A stretch of DNA of 6,836 bases from Oscillospiraceae bacterium. GTDB lineage: Bacteria; Bacillota; Clostridia; UMGS1883. Below are positions 1-5,635 of the stretch, one piece after another. The stretch's first letter is position 1; the number at the start of each line of letters is the position of its first letter. Made by a program: the position numbers and the translations under genes. Below the pieces are notes generated by a model. The model ran no database searches and was not told the DNA's origin. It saw nothing but the letters and a program-made list of their open reading frames with translations. Location of the stretch: positions 1 through 6,836 of the forward strand of contig SVJI01000080.1 in assembly GCA_015069065.1 (NCBI GenBank). Direction: 5' to 3'.

Positions 1-180
1 TTTTTCCCCGGAAAGGTTTATAAAACCATAATTCCTCGTAATGTAAGAATAAGTGAGGCGCCGGGATTCGGCAGACCTGTTATCCATTATGATGCTTCTT
101 CCCGCGGAGCGGAGGCATATATGGATTTAGCGGCAGAGGTTATAAAAAATATAGACGAAGAAACACAGCAGGAGGGTTAA
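1..180 (+). CDS. soj: Chromosome-partitioning ATPase ParA/Soj, C-terminal fragment (5' end outside window)
   Basis: Frame 1 is open from the window edge to TAA at 178-180 and gives about 59 residues. They carry the typical C-terminal signature of Soj/ParA Walker-type ATPases: a VYKTIIPRNVRISEAPGFG-like stretch followed by SRGAEAYMDLAAEV. The Walker A and B motifs lie upstream and are not visible. Family knowledge: Soj binds DNA non-specifically when ATP-bound, works with ParB/Spo0J in origin segregation, and in Firmicutes also modulates DnaA. The next gene, parB, starts 1 nt after this stop and its Shine-Dalgarno lies inside this gene's last codons, so the two are translationally close and surely co-transcribed. 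Some relatives (MinD, plasmid ParA) share the fold, but the adjacent chromosomal-type parB makes Soj the best call. Confidence 0.93.
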   Translation, partial: FFPGKVYKTIIPRNVRISEAPGFGRPVIHYDASSRGAEAYMDLAAEVIKNIDEETQQEG

Positions 181-181
181 T

Positions 182-1030
182 ATGAAAAGAGTTTTAGGAC
201 AGGGACTTGATGCTCTTTTTGCGAGGACAGATATAAATGAAGAAAAAACCTCCACCGATGAAAAAGGAGAGGTAAGAATAATAAAAACCAGCCTTATTGA
301 ACCGCGAAAGGATCAGCCCAGAAAAAATTTTGACAGAGAACAGCTGCAGGCGCTGGCAAACTCAATTTCGGAGCATGGGATAATTCAGCCGATTATCGTG
401 GTAGAGGGAGAAAACGGATATTACAGTATAATCGCAGGCGAGCGCAGATGGCGTGCTGCAAAACTGGCGGGGCTTACACAGATTCCTGCTATTGTAAGAA
501 CGTATGACGAAATGCAGATTGCAGAGGTTGCACTCATTGAAAATCTGCAGAGAGAGGACCTTAACCCCATAGAAGAGGCACTTGGCTATAAAACGCTGAT
601 GGAGCGTTTTTCCATGACTCAGGATAAAGTGAGTGAGAGAGTCGGAAAAAGTCGCAGTAACGTGGCGAACATGCTGAGACTTCTTTCTCTTGAGGATGAA
701 ATTAAGGACATGCTATCTCAAAACAGGCTTTCCATGGGACATGCGAGGGCACTGCTTTCACTGCCGGCAGGAAGTAAAAGAGTACAGGCGGCAGAAAAAA
801 TTGTCAGTGAGGGGCTTAATGTCCGTCAGGTAGAGGCTTTGGGAAAAGAGCTATCTGTACCGGAGAAAAAAACAAGAACCCCGAAAGAAAGTGTATATCC
901 TGACGTAGAGCGCACTCTTTCTGAAAAGTATGGCACAAAGGTGCGTATAAAAGGAAACCGTAAGGGTAAGATTGAAATTGAATTTTATTCCGTAGCAGAC
1001 CTTACCCGAATAGTGGATATTTTGAATTAA
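182..1030 (+). CDS. parB: Chromosome-partitioning protein ParB/Spo0J
   Basis: This 282-residue protein is a normal length for chromosomal ParB. It binds parS, loads as a CTP-dependent clamp, spreads along DNA and recruits SMC and ParA at the origin. Seen in order: the N-terminal ParA-interacting peptide (KRVLGQGLDALF, residues 2-13); the ParB/Srx CTPase domain (about 31-130) with GIIQPI (66-71), GERRWRA (86-92) and ENLQREDLNP (120-129), the last two being the nucleotide-binding boxes; a helix-turn-helix (about 145-166, MTQDKVSERVGKSRSNVANM); the conserved LSMGHARALL helix; and a C-terminal dimerisation region ending IVDILN. The ATG at 182 has an ideal ribosome site, AGGAGGG at 170-176, inside the end of soj. 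No Noc-specific features were noticed, and the soj neighbour favours Spo0J over Noc. A perfect parS target lies at 2771-2786 in this window. Confidence 0.97.
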   Translation: MKRVLGQGLDALFARTDINEEKTSTDEKGEVRIIKTSLIEPRKDQPRKNFDREQLQALANSISEHGIIQPIIVVEGENGYYSIIAGERRWRAAKLAGLTQIPAIVRTYDEMQIAEVALIENLQREDLNPIEEALGYKTLMERFSMTQDKVSERVGKSRSNVANMLRLLSLEDEIKDMLSQNRLSMGHARALLSLPAGSKRVQAAEKIVSEGLNVRQVEALGKELSVPEKKTRTPKESVYPDVERTLSEKYGTKVRIKGNRKGKIEIEFYSVADLTRIVDILN

Positions 1031-1034
1031 AATT

Positions 1035-1070
1035 GCCTTAACCACCGAAAAATTATCCTATGATTAAGGC
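1035..1070. repeat. Imperfect inverted repeat in the parB-serS gap
   Basis: GCCTTAA (1035-1041) and TTAAGGC (1064-1070) are complementary. A C.A mismatch and two more pairs extend the stem inward, leaving a loop of about 16 nt. No T-run follows on either strand, so it is not a classical intrinsic terminator. It could be a processing or attenuating hairpin, or chance. The parB-serS gap of 75 nt holds nothing else clear; TATAAA at 1075-1080 lacks a convincing -35. Confidence 0.3.
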
Positions 1071-1092
1071 GTTGTATAAAGAGACAATTGAA

Positions 1093-1098
1093 AGGAAG
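1093..1098 (+). promoter_or_regulatory. Ribosome binding site that sets the serS start
   Basis: AGGAAG sits 7 nt upstream of ATG 1106. It favours this start over the in-frame TTG at 1088, which lies upstream of the site and would add six residues not expected at the family's N terminus (MLDLKLIR...). Confidence 0.8.
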
Positions 1099-1105
1099 TT
1101 TTAAA

Positions 1106-2377
1106 ATGTTAGACCTTAAACTTATAAGAGGAGAAACCGAAAAAGTAAAGGCTGCTCTTGGCAGAAGAAAAGAAAACGTTGATATTGATGCTGTTATCGC
1201 ACTTGATGATAAGAGAAGAGCGCTTCTTGTAGAGGCGGAGGGCCTCAAGGCAAAACAGAATGAGGTTACAAAGCAAATTCCCGTGATGAAAAAAGAGGGT
1301 AAAGATACCACAGAGGTATTTGCGCAGATGAAAGAAATCTCTGAAAAGGTTAAGGAGCTTGATGCGGCAATCAGAGATGTAGAGGACGAGCTTAACCGCA
1401 TGATGCTGACTATACCCAACATTCCCGATGAATCAGTACCCGACGGCGATACGGATGAAGATAACATAGAAATCAGAAAATTCGGAGAACCCAAAAACTT
1501 TGGCTTTGAACCTAAAGCACACTGGGATTTGGGTAAAGATTTAGGCATTATAGATGCAGATACTGCTGCAAAAATAACAGGAACACGATTTACGGTTTAT
1601 AAAGATCTGGGTGCCAGACTTGAAAGAGCCGTTATAAACTACTACCTTGACACGCATACTGAAAAACACGGATATACAGAGGTTTTCCCTCCCTTTATGG
1701 TGCATAGAAACTCTATGGTTGGAACAGGACAGCTTCCAAAGTTTGAGGAGGATGCCTTCAAAGTGGCAGGAACTGATTACTTCCTTGTTCCTACGGCAGA
1801 AGTTCCTGTAACAAACATGTATCGCGAGCAGATTCTCGATGGAAGCGAGCTTCCTATTAAGCACGTGGCATATACCGCTTGCTTCCGTGCGGAGGCAGGA
1901 AGCGCAGGCAGAGATACAAGAGGACTTATCAGACAACATCAGTTTAACAAGGTAGAGCTCGTTAAGTTTACAAAGCCTGAGCAGTCTTACGAGGAGCTTG
2001 AGAAGCTGACAAACGATGCGGAAAGAGTGCTTCAGGGCTTAGGACTCCCCTACAGAGTCGTAAGAATCTGTATAGGAGATTTGGGCTTTACTGCAGCAAA
2101 GAAATACGATATAGAGGTATGGATGCCCTCCTACAACAGATATGTTGAGATATCCTCCTGCAGTAATTTTGAGGATTTCCAGGCAAGGAGAGCAAATATA
2201 AAGTATAAGGACGGACAGGGAAGCAAAGCCCAGTTTGTTCATACTCTTAACGGTAGCGGCGTGGCTGTAGGAAGAACCGTAGCGGCAATTATTGAAAATT
2301 ACCAGAATGAGGACGGCAGTATTACAGTGCCGGAGGCATTGGTTCCTTATATGGGCGGTAAGACAGTAATAAAATAA
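1106..2377 (+). CDS. serS: Seryl-tRNA synthetase (class II)
   Basis: This 423-residue protein charges tRNA-Ser (and tRNA-Sec where present) with serine in the cytoplasm, and it is the usual length for bacterial SerRS. The N terminus MLDLKLIRGE is typical. Residues about 27-105 form the long antiparallel coiled coil that grips the tRNA variable arm. The catalytic domain has a motif 1 region (about 175-198), the serine-binding TAEVP (230-234), motif 2 around FRAEAGSAGRDTRGLIRQHQF (260-280) and motif 3 GRTVAAIIENYQ (389-400). No truncation or odd residue is seen. The gene follows parB by 75 nt on the same strand, an order common near the origin in Clostridia. That gap is too short for a serine T-box riboswitch, so any such control would have to lie upstream of soj. 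Transcription ends at the palindrome overlapping its stop codon. Confidence 0.98.
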   Translation: MLDLKLIRGETEKVKAALGRRKENVDIDAVIALDDKRRALLVEAEGLKAKQNEVTKQIPVMKKEGKDTTEVFAQMKEISEKVKELDAAIRDVEDELNRMMLTIPNIPDESVPDGDTDEDNIEIRKFGEPKNFGFEPKAHWDLGKDLGIIDADTAAKITGTRFTVYKDLGARLERAVINYYLDTHTEKHGYTEVFPPFMVHRNSMVGTGQLPKFEEDAFKVAGTDYFLVPTAEVPVTNMYREQILDGSELPIKHVAYTACFRAEAGSAGRDTRGLIRQHQFNKVELVKFTKPEQSYEELEKLTNDAERVLQGLGLPYRVVRICIGDLGFTAAKKYDIEVWMPSYNRYVEISSCSNFEDFQARRANIKYKDGQGSKAQFVHTLNGSGVAVGRTVAAIIENYQNEDGSITVPEALVPYMGGKTVIK

Positions 2378-2415
2378 ATAAGAAGCTCCCTTAAGGGAGC
2401 TTCTTATTTATTTTA
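2370..2415. terminator. Bidirectional intrinsic terminator between convergent genes (perfect 46-bp palindrome)
   Basis: Every base pairs about a centre between 2392 and 2393 (arms 2370-2392 and 2393-2415, TTAA loop in RNA). A GC-rich core, AGAAGCTCCC with its complement, is flanked by A-rich and T-rich outer arms, which supply the U tract for transcripts from either side. It ends serS from the left and the DUF4130 gene from the right. The stop codons of both genes (2375-2377 and 2408-2410) lie inside the stem at mirror positions. Confidence 0.93.
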
Positions 2416-3175
2416 CGCTCCAGACGTGGCGGAAGTACCTCACAGGCATATTTTGCTTCTGTAGCTTGGTATTGGTTCGTTCTTTTATAGAAATCGAGTC
2501 AAAAAACGCCTGCCAAAGCTTTTCGATATCCTCCTCCCTGCCGCTTTTTTGGGGCGGAGCAAGCCCCTCGGCAGAGGAGATATACCACTCCTTTGCATTA
2601 TAGACCCCGCACAGGTCGTGTGTTATATCGTGCAGCACAAAGGGTATTATTTGAAGCCTCTTTATAAAAAACGGCATTAAAACAGGCAGAATATTATTGT
2701 TGGGTGCAATTTTCCCATACTGTACGCCCCATTTCATCACGGAGAATCTTGTGAACTGTCTGAAACGCTCTGTTTCACGTGAAACATTTTCAGCAATTTT
2801 GAATGCAGAGGAAACGGTTTCGTCAGAAAGAGAAGAATTGGTTATCTCCCCATTTTTAAAAGCCAGCATCATATATTTATATATAATGATATCCTTTTCG
2901 GGATGATTGCTCAAAAAAACATAGTAAAGTCTGCGCAGACCAAACGCCCCGATTTTTTTGAAAAGCGCGTCATAAACACGTCGGGAATGGTTTTTATTTG
3001 TTTTTATATCAACGTAGCGGGTGTTAAATGAAAATTGGAGATTTTTCTCCACGCCTATCCCAAAGGGCGTTGTGCGTGAATAAACGGCTGTATATATAAC
3101 GGAAAGTAAGCCGTCAAAGCTTCCGTCATAGGTGTAAAACACGCCGGAATCATCCAAAACAGAAGAAAACTCCAT
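2408..3175 (-). CDS. TIGR03915/DUF4130-family DNA metabolism protein, partner of the radical SAM protein
   Basis: This 255-residue protein matches, from memory, the DUF4130 family. It has the N-terminal signature YTYDGSFDGLLSVIY, a central RFRQFTRFSVMKWGVQYGKIAPNN-like core, and the C-terminal signature LWQAFFDSISIKERTN...LQKQNMPVRYFRHVW. No molecular function is established. The family nearly always sits beside a TIGR03916 radical SAM protein, as here, and in some bacteria it is fused to a uracil-DNA-glycosylase-like domain; no such domain or gene is present in this window. No signal peptide or membrane segment is seen. ATG 3175 is preferred over ATG 3187 because the AAGGA site (3187-3191) abuts the latter but is 11 nt from the former, and because family members begin close to the YDGSF motif. 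The gene starts 24 nt after the radical SAM stop, so they form an operon. Codons for N130-T135 (NVSRET) are formed by an embedded parS site. Confidence 0.88.
   Translation of the reverse strand: MEFSSVLDDSGVFYTYDGSFDGLLSVIYTAVYSRTTPFGIGVEKNLQFSFNTRYVDIKTNKNHSRRVYDALFKKIGAFGLRRLYYVFLSNHPEKDIIIYKYMMLAFKNGEITNSSLSDETVSSAFKIAENVSRETERFRQFTRFSVMKWGVQYGKIAPNNNILPVLMPFFIKRLQIIPFVLHDITHDLCGVYNAKEWYISSAEGLAPPQKSGREEDIEKLWQAFFDSISIKERTNTKLQKQNMPVRYFRHVWSVK
2771..2786. promoter_or_regulatory. parS centromere-like site (ParB/Spo0J target)
   Basis: TGTTTCACGTGAAACA is a perfect 16-bp palindrome and matches the established Firmicute parS consensus at every position. It lies inside the DUF4130 coding sequence, where it encodes NVSRET, about 1.7 kb from the end of parB. 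Chromosomal parS sites cluster around the replication origin, so its presence supports an origin-proximal location. ParB should nucleate here, load CTP-dependent clamps and spread over the neighbouring genes. Confidence 0.95.
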
Positions 3176-3186
3176 GGTTAACACCA

Positions 3187-3191
3187 TCCTT
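3187..3191 (-). promoter_or_regulatory. Ribosome binding site that sets the DUF4130 gene start
   Basis: On the - strand AAGGA lies 11 nt upstream of ATG 3175 and overlaps the alternative ATG at 3187-3185, which therefore cannot use it. The site falls in the short gap after the radical SAM stop codon. Confidence 0.6.
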
Positions 3192-3199
3192 TCAATGCT

Positions 3200-4510
3200 T
3201 TAAAATTGTCCGCTTGCAGCAGTGATGCGTTCTGCGATGGGTGGTATAAGGAAGTCAAAGCCGTCAAAAAAGGAAAGCTGCTGTGCCTTTTGTACAGAGG
3301 GAAGCATAGCACTGCCCTGTACAAGCGAGTCATATATGAATTTGTGTCCCATTTTAAGCGAGGGATACATATATTTCCCCTTACACGTAATAAAGTAGGC
3401 GGCTCGTTTCAAAACTACCCTTAGCTTTTTTAAATCCTCGAAATCAAGAGTAGCAGCTCTGCGTGCAACAACAATGCGTTTTGCACACACAACACCTATT
3501 CCCGGAACGCGGAGAAGCATTTCGTACGGTGCAGTATTGATTTCTACAGGGAAAAGGTGCAAATTTTTCATTGCCCAGTTGCTTTTGGGGTCGAGCAAGG
3601 GGTCAAAGCTCTCTCCCTCTCCTAGAATTTCATCCGCGTGAAATCCGTAAAACCTTAGAAGCCAGTCTGCCTGATAAAGCCTGTGTTCTCTCAGCAAAGG
3701 CGGTGACACATCCTTTGGCAGTGCAGGGTGATTGCCTACGGGAATATATGCGGAGAAAAACACTCTTTTCAGGGAATATTTATTGTAAAGCGCTTCTGTA
3801 AGGCTTAAAATATGCCTGTCGCTGTCATTTGTAGCGCCTATTATCATCTGCGTGCTTTGACCTGCGGGGACAAAATGAAGCTTCCTCTTCGTGGTAAGTG
3901 ATGCATCCTTAATCTCGGTGATTGTATTTCTTATCAGCTTCATGGGCGCAAGCACCGATTCCCTCGTTTTTTGGGGAGCAAGCAGCTTTAGTCCGCTCTC
4001 ACTGGGAAGCTCGATGTTGACGCTCATTCTATCTGCCAGAAAACCCATTTCGCGCAAAAGTGCGTCCGAGGCTCCCGGAATCCCCTTAACATGAATGTAT
4101 CCGTTAAATCCGTATTCAAAACGAAGTATTTTCAATGTTTTGAGAAGAAGCTCGGCTGTATAGTCAGGAGATTTTATGATACCACTGCTTAGGAATAAGC
4201 CCTCAATATAGTTTCTCCTGTAAAAATCAATGCACAGCTCTGCAAGCTCTCTCGGGGTAAATGAAGCTCTGGGAATATCGTTGGAGACTCTGTTGTAACA
4301 ATATTTGCAATCGTTAATACAGTAATTTGTAAAAAGCACTTTTAAAAGGGAGATGCATCTGCCGTCTGCGCTGAACGCGTGGCAACAGCCCGCCGCGGTG
4401 GGTGCGCCGATGCCTCCGTAGTTTACAGTGCGCTCGCTGCCGCTGGACGAACAGGAGGCATCATACTTCGCACTGTCTGCAAGAATCTCCAGTTTTTTTA
4501 TAAGTTCCAT
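3200..4510 (-). CDS. Radical SAM protein, putative DNA modification/repair family (TIGR03916-like)
   Basis: This 436-residue radical SAM protein has the cluster motif CINDCKYC (C64, C68, C71), which ligates the [4Fe-4S] cluster that cleaves S-adenosylmethionine. The N terminus MELIKKLEILADSAKYDASCSSSGS is the characteristic start of the TIGR03916 family. Four further cysteines (C20, C42, C43, C52) precede the motif. The radical SAM barrel covers roughly residues 50-300. A helix-hairpin-helix with VPGIG (335-339, region about 326-356) suggests nucleic-acid contact. QLSFF (411-415) near the C terminus resembles a sliding-clamp-binding motif. Substrate and reaction are unknown; a DNA modification or repair role is inferred from the family, its DUF4130 partner and a LexA-like operator upstream. 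ATG 4510 is preferred over the longer frame beginning at 4564 because of GGAGG at 4520-4524 and because the extra 18 residues are translated promoter sequence. Confidence 0.93.
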   Translation of the reverse strand: MELIKKLEILADSAKYDASCSSSGSERTVNYGGIGAPTAAGCCHAFSADGRCISLLKVLFTNYCINDCKYCYNRVSNDIPRASFTPRELAELCIDFYRRNYIEGLFLSSGIIKSPDYTAELLLKTLKILRFEYGFNGYIHVKGIPGASDALLREMGFLADRMSVNIELPSESGLKLLAPQKTRESVLAPMKLIRNTITEIKDASLTTKRKLHFVPAGQSTQMIIGATNDSDRHILSLTEALYNKYSLKRVFFSAYIPVGNHPALPKDVSPPLLREHRLYQADWLLRFYGFHADEILGEGESFDPLLDPKSNWAMKNLHLFPVEINTAPYEMLLRVPGIGVVCAKRIVVARRAATLDFEDLKKLRVVLKRAAYFITCKGKYMYPSLKMGHKFIYDSLVQGSAMLPSVQKAQQLSFFDGFDFLIPPIAERITAASGQF

Positions 4511-4519
4511 ACATACTTC

Positions 4520-4524
4520 CCTCC
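4520..4524 (-). promoter_or_regulatory. Strong ribosome binding site that sets the radical SAM gene start
   Basis: GGAGG (- strand, within GGGAGGGAAG) lies 9 nt upstream of ATG 4510. It fixes the start and rules out the in-frame ATG at 4564, which lies upstream of it and of the predicted transcription start. Confidence 0.85.
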
Positions 4525-4535
4525 CGACAGAGAAA

Positions 4536-4564
4536 AGTATATCATAAAAAAATATAAAATGCAA
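4536..4564 (-). promoter_or_regulatory. Predicted sigma-A promoter of the radical SAM/DUF4130 operon
   Basis: On the - strand, -10 TATACT (4536-4541, 5 of 6) is preceded by TG plus one base, making an extended -10. A -35-like TTGCAT (4559-4564, weak, 3 of 6) lies 17 bp upstream; the overlapping TTTGCA gives 4 of 6 at 18 bp. Transcription would start near 4529, leaving a leader of about 19 nt that contains the ribosome site. The -35 overlaps the LexA-like box, so occlusion by a repressor would be expected. Confidence 0.6.
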
Positions 4565-4582
4565 ACATTTGTTCGCATTTTA
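4541..4582 (-). terminator. AT-rich intrinsic terminator after the ytvI-like gene
   Basis: Arms 4555-4567 and 4570-4582 pair over 13 bp with a single A.C mismatch (4563/4574) and a tiny loop. On the - strand the stem is followed by TATTTTTTTAT (T-run 4546-4552). The stop codon of the membrane-protein gene (4580-4582) is the base of the stem. The stem is AT-rich, so termination may be partial. The same DNA contains the LexA-like box and the -35 of the next promoter. Confidence 0.6.
4562..4575 (-). promoter_or_regulatory. Putative LexA (SOS) box
   Basis: On the - strand CGAACAAATGTTTG agrees with the Gram-positive LexA/DinR consensus CGAACRNRYGTTYC at 13 of 14 positions, only the last base differing. 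It overlaps the -35 region of the radical SAM promoter, the usual place for LexA to block RNA polymerase. The half-sites are GAAC and GTTT. The match also lies within a hairpin, so part of its symmetry could reflect termination rather than protein binding. Confidence 0.6.
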
Positions 4583-5623
4583 TTGTGGAAAAATCAGGGT
4601 TTTTATAAAAATTGCAGATATAGGTCCTAAAATAAGACCTGCTATCCCAAAAAGCTTCATCCCTACATAGAGGGAAAAAATTGTGGCAAGAGGGTGGATT
4701 CCAAGCTTTTTGCCGATGATTTTCGGCTCGCACAGTTGTCTTACAAGAAGTGCCGTTCCGTATAAGATGAGAAGCCCCCAGCCCAGATTTTTATTCCCCG
4801 ATAAGAAATTAAACAGTGACATAGGAATCAGAACAGTTCCTGTCCCAAAAATCGGTACAGCATCTACTATTGCAGTGATAAATGCCAGTAAAAAGGCATA
4901 ATTAACATCCAGAAAGAAAAACCCCGCAAGTAAAACTACAAAAATAATTGTTTCTATAATAAGCTGCGCTTTAAGATACGATACAGTTACGCTGAAAAAT
5001 GAGCTTTTCATTCGGGAAAAATATTCGCAGGTTTTTCTACCGAAAAAGTTCTGGAAAAAACTAAAAACCTTTTTATCCTCTTTTAAAAGAAAAAAAGTTG
5101 TGAAAATAGCTGTAAAAATTGAGATAAACATAGACGGAATATTTTTAACGGCATTTACGACCGCGGTACTCATTTTCAGTATAATCTCCGTCAGCTGAGA
5201 TTTAAAAGCATCCCAAAAGGAGGAAAAAATCTTAAGAAGTCCCGATTCAATTTCTTTAGGAACGGAGACTTTTTTTATAATTACCGAAAAGTCAGGTACG
5301 GCGGTGGTGTAAAAAAGCTCTGCACTTTCTGTAAGGGTGCTTAACTCAGAAAAAATTTTTGTAAAAACTGTCCGTATGATAAAAAAGAGAGCCAGAGAAA
5401 TAAGAAACAGCGAAATAAATGCGGCTAAAGAGCCGGGTATATTCTTTTTTTGTAATCTTTTATTAAGTGGATTTGCCGCCAGATACAGAAAAAAGCCTAC
5501 AATAAACGGTAAAAACAGGCGGAAAACATACGGTAGTGCCATAACAAGTATCGCTAAAGGAATAAGGAAAATTATAAGGTCAAGGCACAGGGAGCGTAAT
5601 GTGCGTAAGGAGATAAGCTTCAT
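4580..5623 (-). CDS. ytvI: AI-2E family membrane protein, YtvI-like (sporulation integral membrane protein)
   Basis: This 347-residue multi-spanning membrane protein has strongly hydrophobic segments near the N terminus (about residues 12-55 and 65-90), a less hydrophobic middle (about 95-170) and several further membrane spans. The C-terminal half carries the AI-2E family signature: AFITAIVDAVPIFGTGTVLIP, then EPKIIGKKLGIHPLATIFSLYVGMKLFG and GLILGPI. The family comprises permease-like proteins. The YtvI branch is linked to sporulation in Bacillus and Clostridia, but no transport substrate is established for it. The sub-family call is from memory of the signature, so a general AI-2E annotation is safer. 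The start at ATG 5623 is chosen because GGTGAT (5628-5633) pairs with the extended anti-Shine-Dalgarno; the longer frame from 5662 would translate the upstream terminator stem. It lies between two terminators, so it is fed by read-through or an unseen promoter. Confidence 0.8.
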   Translation of the reverse strand: MKLISLRTLRSLCLDLIIFLIPLAILVMALPYVFRLFLPFIVGFFLYLAANPLNKRLQKKNIPGSLAAFISLFLISLALFFIIRTVFTKIFSELSTLTESAELFYTTAVPDFSVIIKKVSVPKEIESGLLKIFSSFWDAFKSQLTEIILKMSTAVVNAVKNIPSMFISIFTAIFTTFFLLKEDKKVFSFFQNFFGRKTCEYFSRMKSSFFSVTVSYLKAQLIIETIIFVVLLAGFFFLDVNYAFLLAFITAIVDAVPIFGTGTVLIPMSLFNFLSGNKNLGWGLLILYGTALLVRQLCEPKIIGKKLGIHPLATIFSLYVGMKLFGIAGLILGPISAIFIKTLIFPQ

Positions 5624-5627
5624 AATA

Positions 5628-5633
5628 ATCACC
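5628..5633 (-). promoter_or_regulatory. Unusual ribosome binding site (GGTGAT) of the ytvI-like gene
   Basis: On the - strand GGTGAT ends 4 nt before ATG 5623. It lacks a GGAGG core but matches the downstream half of the full anti-Shine-Dalgarno complement AGGAGGTGATC, so effective spacing is normal. It supports 5623 over the ATG at 5662. Confidence 0.5.
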
Positions 5634-5635
5634 AA

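Noticed and set aside
1031..1105. Serine T-box riboswitch upstream of serS
   Set aside because: The gap is only 75 nt, with no T-box core sequence or antiterminator/terminator pair visible; serS appears to continue the parAB transcript.
1862..1867. CACGTG core inside serS as a second parS
   Set aside because: Only 9 of 16 positions of the parS palindrome match; the outer TGTTT/AAACA arms are absent.
1027..1939. Two long - strand reading frames opposite serS (173 and 132 codons)
   Set aside because: They are antisense to a clear full-length seryl-tRNA synthetase, show Ser/Leu/Phe-rich or low-complexity translations, and have no ribosome site or family signature.
4831..4839. GAACAGTTC as a second LexA box
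   Set aside because: The half-sites are separated by one base instead of four and it lies within the ytvI-like coding sequence.
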